DNA from: Desulfohalovibrio reitneri | GTDB lineage: Bacteria; Desulfobacterota; Desulfovibrionia; Desulfovibrionales; Desulfovibrionaceae | Assembly: GCF_000711295.1 (NCBI RefSeq) | Contig: NZ_JOMJ01000003.1 | Span: forward strand, 1,437,501-1,501,500 | Direction of reading: 5' to 3' | DNA: 64,000 nucleotides | Part shown: piece after piece, positions 58,254-64,000 of the stretch | Numbering within the stretch: position 1 is the stretch's first letter | Layout of the letters: each line of letters opens with the position of its first letter | Translations under genes and position numbers: made by a program | The notes under the pieces: generated by a model | What the model saw: the letters and a program-made list of their open reading frames with translations, nothing else | Database searches by the model: none | Told to the model about the DNA's origin: nothing

Positions 58254-58658
58254 TCACTTGTCCAGGAAATCGGTGAGGATCTTGACCGTCTTTTCCAGCT
58301 GCGCGGCCGCCTCTTCCTCGGTCTCGGCGTTCACCGCCCGGGTGTGGCAGGTGCGCACGTAGCGGCGCAGCACTTGGCGGGTGGTGGACTTCAGGGCCGA
58401 GGAGACCGCCTTGACCTGGATGAGGATGTCCTCGCACTCCTTGCCCTGGCGCACCATGCCCTGGATGCCGCGCACCTGGCCCTCGATGCGTTTGAGCCGG
58501 GAGAGGACGTCCTTTTGCAGGTCGTCCAGCTTGGGTGCCTCGTCTTGGGCGGCGCCGTCCCCCCCGCGTTGCGTTTGCCCGGCTCGCGGGTCATAATGCT
58601 GGGAGCTACTCCCCCGCACCTCGTCCCCAACGGAATTTTTCGATGCATTCTTCTTCAT
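58254..58658 (-). CDS. CsoR/CstR/RcnR-family (DUF156) regulator
   Basis: 134 residues from the ATG at 58658 with AGGAAGGA upstream. A ~45-residue charged N-terminal extension precedes the helical core, VLSRLKRIEGQVRGIQGMVRQGKECEDILIQVKAVSSAL. The two family cysteines are in GKECEDI and VRTCHTR, but the histidine four residues before the second Cys in copper-sensing CsoR is Tyr here (YVRTC). That pattern fits a persulfide-sensing CstR-like protein better than a Cu(I) sensor. The start overlaps the divergent TorD gene. Confidence 0.85.
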   Translation of the reverse strand: MKKNASKNSVGDEVRGSSSQHYDPRAGQTQRGGDGAAQDEAPKLDDLQKDVLSRLKRIEGQVRGIQGMVRQGKECEDILIQVKAVSSALKSTTRQVLRRYVRTCHTRAVNAETEEEAAAQLEKTVKILTDFLDK

Positions 58659-59293
58659 GTGATTCCTTCCTGCTGGACGCCCTGAACCTGCTGCAGCACC
58701 TCTTCGCCGGGCCGGACCAGGGTTGCCCGGAGATGCTGTCCACCGACCTGCCCGCCTTCGCCACGGCCCACGCGGACCGGGATGACACCTGCGGCCGCGC
58801 CCTGGTGGAACTGGCAGCCGCCCTGCCGACCCCGGACGGGGCCGAGGCCTTCTGCCGGGAGCTGGAGCCGGAGTACGTGCGCCTCTTCGTCAGCTCGCTC
58901 GGTGGAGTGGCCGCCCCGCCCTACCACTCCTGCCACCCGGCCCCGCACTCCGGCGGGGAAGCCCGCATGATGGGGCCACCGGCGCGGCGCATGGCGGAGA
59001 GGCTCCGGGCCTCCGGCCTGGACACCGATCCCGGCGGGCCGCCGCCGGACCACCTCTGCGTGGAGTTGGAGTATCTCTCCCTGCTCCTGGAGTCCGGCTC
59101 CGGGGAATCCGCGGCCGAGGCGCGCGCCCTGGCCGGGGAAATGTTGGACTGGACCTCCCGCTTCGGACGGGCCGTGGCCAAAGCGGATGCGCATCCCTTC
59201 TACTCCTCGGCCTGCCTGCTGCTTTCGGCCTGCCTGGACGCCGTGGCCACCTTGCCGCCAGCGGCCACCCAGCCCTTGAAACCGACGGGGTAG
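58643..59293 (+). CDS. TorD/DmsD-family molybdoenzyme chaperone
   Basis: 216 residues from ATG 58643. It is all-helical, with the TorD-type core LEPEYVRLFVSSLGGVAAPPYHSCH (about 75-100) and the later DHLCVELEYLSLLLE. These chaperones bind the Tat signal of a molybdopterin subunit until the cofactor is inserted. The obvious client is the molybdoenzyme encoded at 62498. The 5' end overlaps the CsoR-like gene by 16 bases and the 3' end overlaps the small rhodanese frame antisense by 94 bases. Confidence 0.87.
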   Translation: MHSSSCDSFLLDALNLLQHLFAGPDQGCPEMLSTDLPAFATAHADRDDTCGRALVELAAALPTPDGAEAFCRELEPEYVRLFVSSLGGVAAPPYHSCHPAPHSGGEARMMGPPARRMAERLRASGLDTDPGGPPPDHLCVELEYLSLLLESGSGESAAEARALAGEMLDWTSRFGRAVAKADAHPFYSSACLLLSACLDAVATLPPAATQPLKPTG

Positions 59294-59706
59294 CGCAGCA
59301 CGTTGCCGTATCCGAGACGCGCCGCCCAGCGCGCCGCGATGGGGCTGCGCAGTCACCTGAAGCCCCGGCAGTAGACCACCACCGGCCGCTTTAGATCGCA
59401 CCCCAGCAGGTCCCTGAAATCCTCTTTTTTTTCCTTGGGCAGCCTGTCCGCCTCGGCCAGGTCGAAGGACATGTTCACGGCGCCGGGGATGTGTCCAGCG
59501 CGGTATTCGTAATCCGGGCGCACGTCAAGCAGCAGCGCGTCGGGGTCGCCGGCCAGCAGCTTTCGCAGTGCGGGGGTGTCGATGAGGTGGTAGCCGTGGC
59601 GCTCGGCCTGGCGCTGGGCGTCGTCCCACCAGATGGGCCGTTCCTCCGCCGGGGCGGCGGATGCCAGGATGAAAAGCAGAAGAATCGCGGCGGGGGCGGT
59701 TTTCAT
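59200..59706 (-). CDS. small exported rhodanese with in-frame TGA (possible selenoprotein)
   Basis: ATG 59706, signal peptide (ILLLFILASAAPAEE), and a rhodanese domain with LLLDVRPDYEYRAGHIPGAVNM. The frame meets TGA at 59353-59355, directly after the active-site loop VVVYCRGFR. Beyond it the same frame continues LRSPIAARWAARLGYGNV and VGFKGWVAAGG, clearly the missing C-terminal third of the fold, to TAG at 59200. In the neighbouring triple-rhodanese protein the gap-free equivalent of the TGA is a Cys (CGGYHC-KLSHK). TGA may therefore encode selenocysteine. A plain nonsense mutation giving a 117-residue product is the alternative. Confidence 0.75.
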
Positions 59707-59772
59707 GACCGGTCCTCCCGTCCGCCGCGGGCGGAGGGCTCGCCGCCCCCCGCCCGCCACGGGCGATGGCGG

Positions 59773-60900
59773 TTACTTGTTGGGCGTGATGGTGTAGCCG
59801 CCGTCCTCGGAGTACTCGATGGTGGCCTCGATGTAGTAGACATCCTCCATGTCGGGGCGCTTGTCGAGCATCATGTAGTAGCACTCGCCGGAGCGCGCGC
59901 CGGTGGAGCAGACAAAGACCACGGGCTTGTCGCCGGAGAAGGACTCGATGTTCTCCTCCACCTGGTCCACGGGCATGTTTTCAGCGGACTGGAAGTGCCC
60001 GGCCTTGTACTCGTCCGGGTCGCGCACGTCGATGAGACGGACGGAGTCGGGGTTCTCCTCCAGAATCTTGCGGAACTGGGCCACGTCCATGGTGCCCATG
60101 GCGCCGCCTTCCTGGATGGCCACGGCCTGCGCGCCGCCGAACTCCTTCTTCCAGCCGGGGTAGCCGGACTCGTTGATGCGGACGTTGGTGTAGCCCATGG
60201 CGCGGGCCTTGTCCGCGGACTTGTGGGACAGCTTGCAGTGGAAGCCGCCGCAGTAGAATACCAGCTCGGTGGACTTGTCCGCGGGCAGCATGCCGGCCAT
60301 CTCCTCGAACTGGGAGTCGGGGATGTTCACGCTGGAGGGGATGTGCCCGTCAAGGAACTTGTTGTGCGGACGGGAGTCCACCAGCAGGTAGGCCTTGCCC
60401 CGCTCGGCCAGGAGGTCCTTGACGTACTCGGACTCCACGGCCACGTCGTAGCCGTGGTGCTTCCAGTCGGGCATGCCCGCGGCGTAGACCTTGACGTTGG
60501 TGTAGCCCAGCTTCTCCGCTGCGCGCGCGCCCTTGTGGGACAGCTTGCAGTGGTAGCCGCCGCAGTAGAAGACCAGCAGGGCGTCCTTGCTCTCGGGCAG
60601 CATGGTGCCCATCTCGTCGAACTTGGTCTGCGGGATGTTGATGGCCGTGGGGATGTAGCCCTTGACGTACTTGGCCATGTGGGGCCGGGCGTCGATGATG
60701 ACCACGTCGTCGGTGCGCGGCACGTTGATGTGCTGCTTGACGAAGGCGGCGTCAACGATGTCCTCGGCGTTGTAGGACCATTCGGGGGCCTGCGCGGGCG
60801 GTTCGTTGCCCGGGGCGTGCTTGGCGGAGCAGCCCGCCAGGGCCAGGGCCAGGACCACCAGGGCGGCGGTCAGCAGTTTGGCGTGGATTGCGGCTCGCAT
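59773..60900 (-). CDS. triple-rhodanese periplasmic lipoprotein
   Basis: 375 residues with lipobox LALAGC (Cys24). Three rhodanese domains follow at about 55-160, 165-260 and 275-370. Active loops are FYCGGYHCKLSHK, FYCGGFHCKLSHK and FVCSTGARSGE; the first two have the extended CxxxxC form. It probably accepts and relays sulfane sulfur in the periplasm, beside a polysulfide/thiosulfate-reductase-like complex with which it appears co-transcribed. Confidence 0.92.
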   Translation of the reverse strand: MRAAIHAKLLTAALVVLALALAGCSAKHAPGNEPPAQAPEWSYNAEDIVDAAFVKQHINVPRTDDVVIIDARPHMAKYVKGYIPTAINIPQTKFDEMGTMLPESKDALLVFYCGGYHCKLSHKGARAAEKLGYTNVKVYAAGMPDWKHHGYDVAVESEYVKDLLAERGKAYLLVDSRPHNKFLDGHIPSSVNIPDSQFEEMAGMLPADKSTELVFYCGGFHCKLSHKSADKARAMGYTNVRINESGYPGWKKEFGGAQAVAIQEGGAMGTMDVAQFRKILEENPDSVRLIDVRDPDEYKAGHFQSAENMPVDQVEENIESFSGDKPVVFVCSTGARSGECYYMMLDKRPDMEDVYYIEATIEYSEDGGYTITPNK

Positions 60901-60970
60901 GGTTTCCCTCCTCGCGATGCGCGTTGTCGTCCGATCGCGCCGCCCGGAACCGCTCCGGGCAGCCCTTCCC

Positions 60971-61693
60971 TCATTCCTCGCCGTCTTTGGAAACGACCTT
61001 GTCGTACCAGAGACGGTGGTGGTGCTTGGCGAAGTCCGCCGGAACCGTGCCGGTGAACATGGAGCGGAAGGCCGGGCGCTCCTCCGGGGCCAGCGCCGCC
61101 ATGTAGACGTGCACCAGCAGTCCGGCGAAGATGAGTCCGGCGAAGACGTAGTGCAGCAGGATGGACCACTGGGCCAGCCAGGTCTGCTCCGCTGTCAGCG
61201 CGTTCTGGGAGAGGATCATGACGATGCCGGTCAGCGCCAGCACCACCCCGCCCACCACGGCCACCATGGCGAAGGCCTTCTGGCCCATGTTGTAGAACCC
61301 CTGCGGCGGCAGGCCGGGCTTCATGCCCGCCTTTTTCAGCCCTTCGTCGCCGAAGAGCATGTGGATGGGCTTCTTGATCATCCAGTTCACGTCGCAGCGC
61401 AGGTCCACGGAGAAGCTCTCCCGCAGGAATACCTTTGCCCCCTGGAAGTTGAAGAGCAGGTAGAGGACGAAGCCCAGTATCCAGACCACGCCCAGGATTT
61501 CGTGGATGAGCAGCAGGTTGGCCCCTCCGCCCGTCACAGCGCGCAGGGCGTCCGGCCACCAGCCGCCCACGGGGTCGATGTTCTCGTTGCTGATGAGCCC
61601 CAGCCCGGTGATGAGCAGGAGCATCCACAGCACGAAGTTGAACCAGTGGATGAAGATGTCCCAGCGGTTGTGTCGCTTGAGATGCTTGGCCAT
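60971..61693 (-). CDS. cytochrome b membrane subunit of the molybdoenzyme complex
   Basis: 240 residues. Four helices carry the histidines of formate dehydrogenase/thiosulfate reductase cytochrome b (RWDIFIHWFNFVLWMLLLITG, LLLIHEILGVVWILGFVLYLLF, LAQWSILLHYVFAGLIFAGLLVHVYM). A periplasm-facing loop links helices 2 and 3. The stop of the Fe-S gene is 1 base before its start codon, so the two are co-translated. Confidence 0.9.
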   Translation of the reverse strand: MAKHLKRHNRWDIFIHWFNFVLWMLLLITGLGLISNENIDPVGGWWPDALRAVTGGGANLLLIHEILGVVWILGFVLYLLFNFQGAKVFLRESFSVDLRCDVNWMIKKPIHMLFGDEGLKKAGMKPGLPPQGFYNMGQKAFAMVAVVGGVVLALTGIVMILSQNALTAEQTWLAQWSILLHYVFAGLIFAGLLVHVYMAALAPEERPAFRSMFTGTVPADFAKHHHRLWYDKVVSKDGEE

Positions 61694-61694
61694 G

Positions 61695-62501
61695 TCAGTC
61701 CTCCCCGCGTCCGTCTTTGGAGGACGCGTCCGGGATGTCGCAGGCTTCGTCCTGCTCCTCCGCCGGGTGTTGCCGCAGCAGGAGCTGTTTGATCGCCAGG
61801 CCCACCACGCCCAGGGCCGTGAGGCCGATCAGCCCCTGCAGCGCGGGCGTGGCCGCGCGCATCATGGTGGTCAGCGGCATGGGGATCTGGGCCCGCACCG
61901 GCCAGTCGGCCGGACTGGTGCCGCCCACGTAGTACATGTTGGGCTTGGTGTCGGACTGGGCGTTGACCACCCGCACGGTGCGGTCCTTGTTCTCGGCCAG
62001 CAGGATGGCCGCTTCGGACCCGGGGTCGTTGATGTCGCCGAAGACACGGGCCTTGGTGGGGCAGGTGTCCACGCAGGCCGGGGCCAGGCCGGCGGCCCGG
62101 CGCTCCGAGCAGTAGTTGCACTTGTCGGCCACGTTGAGCCGGGGGTGGCGGTAGCGCGCACCATAGGGGCAGGCCGGGATGCAGCTGCCGCAGCCGATGC
62201 ACAACCCCCGGTCGATCTTGACGATGCCGTCGGCCTCGTCGCGGTAGGTGGCCCCGGTGGGGCAGGCGGTCACGCAGGTGGGCTCGGAGCAGTGCATGCA
62301 GCCGCCGGGCTGGAACTGGCGCCCGGAGGCCGGGCCCTGGGCGTAGCTGGCCTCGCTCTGCTTGATCCAGTTGCGCCAGAAACCCCGGGGGACGCCGTTG
62401 GCCACCTTGCAGGAGGCCATGCAGCCCTTGCAGTCAATGCACTTGGCCGCGTCCACGACCATGGCGTACTGTTTCTTTCGGGTCTTGGTGGTGGCGCTCA
62501 T
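61695..62501 (-). CDS. 4Fe-4S subunit of the molybdoenzyme complex, membrane anchored
   Basis: 268 residues. Four clusters: CIDCKGCMASCK, CMHCSEPTCVTACP, CIGCGSCIPACP and CNYCSERRAAGLAPACVDTCP. A C-terminal helix (ALQGLIGLTALGVVGLAIKQLLL, about 215-240) anchors it, as in formate dehydrogenase beta subunits. It carries electrons between the molybdopterin subunit and cytochrome b. ATGA overlaps the stop of the molybdoenzyme gene. Confidence 0.92.
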   Translation of the reverse strand: MSATTKTRKKQYAMVVDAAKCIDCKGCMASCKVANGVPRGFWRNWIKQSEASYAQGPASGRQFQPGGCMHCSEPTCVTACPTGATYRDEADGIVKIDRGLCIGCGSCIPACPYGARYRHPRLNVADKCNYCSERRAAGLAPACVDTCPTKARVFGDINDPGSEAAILLAENKDRTVRVVNAQSDTKPNMYYVGGTSPADWPVRAQIPMPLTTMMRAATPALQGLIGLTALGVVGLAIKQLLLRQHPAEEQDEACDIPDASSKDGRGED

Positions 62502-64000
62502 GCCGCCTCCTTCCTCGTCACGGTGACGAAGGTCTCATGCATGGCCGCGTTGCCGGTCATCTCGTCCCAGCCGTCCTCCAGCAGGGCGGCGATGGAGGCG
62601 CCGTTGCCGTGCACCAGGCTCAATCCCGTGGAAAGCGCTCCGTACCCGGTGAGGGTATAGACCGTATCCTCGCGTATGGCCTCGGTGACTTCGGCCCGCA
62701 GCTCGCCCGTGCCCGCCTTGCTGGAGACCTCCACCAGGTCGCCGTCGGCGATGCCCAGGCGCTTGGCCGTATGGGGGTGCATCCAGAGGGTGTTGGTGGA
62801 CACGAACTCGTTGAGCAGGGGGTTGTCCTGGGTGGCCGAGTGGGTGTGCACCGCGCTGCGGCCCACCACCAGGCGCAGGCCGCCGCCCTTGGGATGGGCG
62901 GGTGGCTGGTACACGGGCAGGGGGTCCAGCCCCATGTCCTGGTAGCGCTGGTTGAAGAGCTCGATCTTCTTGGACAGGGTCTTGAAGATGCGCCCCTCGT
63001 AGATGCCGTACACCTTGGAGGCGTTGTAATAGACCCCGTCGCGGCGCAGGATGTCCTCGGCTTCGGGCAGTCCCTCCAGCTGGGCCGTGCGGTACTCCTC
63101 GACGGTGAAGTCGAAATACTGGCCCAGGTCCAGCCGCTCGGCCAGCCCCTTGCAGATGTCGAACATGGGACGGGTGTCGTAGAGCGGCTCGGTCACGGGG
63201 TCGCGCTGCACCACGCAGGCGCAGGCGCTGGAGCCCTGCAATCCGGCCGCCGGGTCGGCGCGCTCCAGGTAGGTGGGAGCGGGCAGCACCAGGTCGGACA
63301 TCCAGGCCGTGTCCGTCATGAGGATGTCGGTGGTGACCACGAAGTCCATGGCCTCGAACATCTTCATGGTCTTGGCCCGGTTGGGTCCGGTGCCCATGGG
63401 GTTGGTCTTGTAGATGAACCAGCCCTTGACCGGGTACGGCTTGCCCGAGAGCACGGCCTCGCGCATGAGGGTGAAGGCCCCCTCCTCCTCGAACATCATG
63501 GGCACACGCCCGGCGTCCGCGCGGTCAAAGGGGTTGTCGTCGTACCAGGGTGGTGAATAGGGGATGCCGCCCTTGAGCCCCACCTGGCGCGCGCCCAGCA
63601 GGCCGCCGGGCCGGTCCCAGTTGCCCAGCAGCGCGTTGACGATGGCGAAGCTGCGGCGGATCTGGGTGGAGTTGGAGTAGTCGGAGCTGCGGCGTCCCGG
63701 GTAGACCATGGCGCGCGGCGCGGCACGGGCCATTTCCCGGGCCATGCGCACGATGGCCTGGGCCTCGACGCCCGTCTCGTGGGCGGCCCAGCGCGGGTCG
63801 TAGCGGCGCACGTGCTCGCGCAGCTCGTCGATGCCGTAGCAGCGCTCGGTCACGAACCGCTTGTCGTACAAGTCCTCGAAAACGAGGACGTGGGCGATGG
63901 CCAGCATCAGGGCCATATCCGTGCCCGGGCGGATGGCGTACCATTCGTTGGCCAGGGCCGCGGTCTTGGTGAAGCGGGGGTCCAGGACCACCAGCTTGCA
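62498..64000 (-). CDS. molybdopterin oxidoreductase, polysulfide/thiosulfate reductase-like catalytic subunit (5' partial)
   Basis: The visible 500 residues are the C-terminal part; the gene continues past the window end. Motifs include LDPRFTKTAALANEWYAIRPGTDMALMLAIAHVL, PGRRSSDYSNSTQIRRSFAIVNALLGNWDRPGG and the C-terminal dinucleotide-binding domain (LWMHPHTAKRLGIADGDLVEVSS). These fit the PsrA/PhsA branch of the DMSO reductase family. The N-terminal Fe-S cluster and active-site ligand are not visible, so substrate choice (polysulfide, thiosulfate, tetrathionate) is open. The downstream rhodanese genes favour sulfane sulfur. Confidence 0.9.
   Translation of the reverse strand, partial: CKLVVLDPRFTKTAALANEWYAIRPGTDMALMLAIAHVLVFEDLYDKRFVTERCYGIDELREHVRRYDPRWAAHETGVEAQAIVRMAREMARAAPRAMVYPGRRSSDYSNSTQIRRSFAIVNALLGNWDRPGGLLGARQVGLKGGIPYSPPWYDDNPFDRADAGRVPMMFEEEGAFTLMREAVLSGKPYPVKGWFIYKTNPMGTGPNRAKTMKMFEAMDFVVTTDILMTDTAWMSDLVLPAPTYLERADPAAGLQGSSACACVVQRDPVTEPLYDTRPMFDICKGLAERLDLGQYFDFTVEEYRTAQLEGLPEAEDILRRDGVYYNASKVYGIYEGRIFKTLSKKIELFNQRYQDMGLDPLPVYQPPAHPKGGGLRLVVGRSAVHTHSATQDNPLLNEFVSTNTLWMHPHTAKRLGIADGDLVEVSSKAGTGELRAEVTEAIREDTVYTLTGYGALSTGLSLVHGNGASIAALLEDGWDEMTGNAAMHETFVTVTRKEAA

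Overview
The window is high-GC DNA (mid-60s per cent by eye) from a sulfate-reducing deltaproteobacterium, most likely of the order Desulfovibrionales. The evidence is a complete dsrMKJOP electron-transfer operon preceded by an RsbRD-type gene, a GAK cassette, several multihaem and iron-sulfur membrane oxidoreductase modules, nifENB, and a flagellar block. I see no tRNA, rRNA, CRISPR array, IS transposase or prophage. The mobile-looking content is a family of five dispersed intergenic repeats.

Layout. 1-5939: the 3' part of a GAK cassette (XXXCH protein, PHP-like protein, amphi-Trp protein, PhoU-kinase fusion, ATP-grasp enzyme, HprK-like kinase), closed by a perfect terminator. 6088-10710: first repeat copy, a sigma-54 type promoter, then nifE-nifN-nifB. 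10743-16036: a hypothetical gene, a TSUP permease, a phosphoribosyltransferase and a large hybrid histidine kinase. 16104-19874: fliJ, motE-like, truA and a FliD-like gene. 19959-28882: dksA-like, a DUF1127/carboxymuconolactone decarboxylase fusion with a divergent LysR gene, methyltransferase, phosphofructokinase, lepA, lepB and comM/yifB, with two further repeat copies.

28988-32040 is a sulfane-sulfur module: an ETHE1-like MBL-rhodanese protein, two half-size YeeE/YedE permeases and an Rrf2 regulator. 32041-32604 is an unusual non-coding stretch of hairpins and short repeats. 32600-39593 pairs a sigma-54 activator (minus strand, with a glutaminyl cyclase and an unknown gene) with a divergent four-gene operon for a membrane-anchored octahaem cytochrome c, an Fe-S protein and two membrane subunits. 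39733-42882 holds a TPR protein, a 24-residue membrane peptide, a Mut7-C RNase-like protein and an M48 protease. 42978-50464 holds a class I adenylate cyclase with a very long N-terminal extension, a Cache-type lipoprotein and a hybrid kinase; the first two carry three apparent one-base deletions.

50970-56536 (minus strand) is rsbRD-like-dsrM-dsrK-dsrJ-dsrO-dsrP, the membrane complex tied to dissimilatory sulfite reduction. The window ends with a polysulfide/thiosulfate-reductase-like operon on the minus strand: molybdopterin subunit (partial), Fe-S subunit, cytochrome b, a triple-rhodanese lipoprotein, and a small rhodanese whose reading frame is crossed by an in-frame TGA exactly where its neighbour paralogue has a conserved cysteine. 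A TorD-type chaperone and a CsoR/CstR-like regulator lie beside it.

Together the genes describe an anaerobe that moves electrons between the quinone pool and periplasmic sulfur compounds by at least three membrane complexes and has dedicated sulfane-sulfur handling. The strongest candidate for something new is the TGA-containing rhodanese at 59200-59706, a possible selenoprotein. Next are the five-copy structured repeat family and the GAK cassette, whose function is not established.
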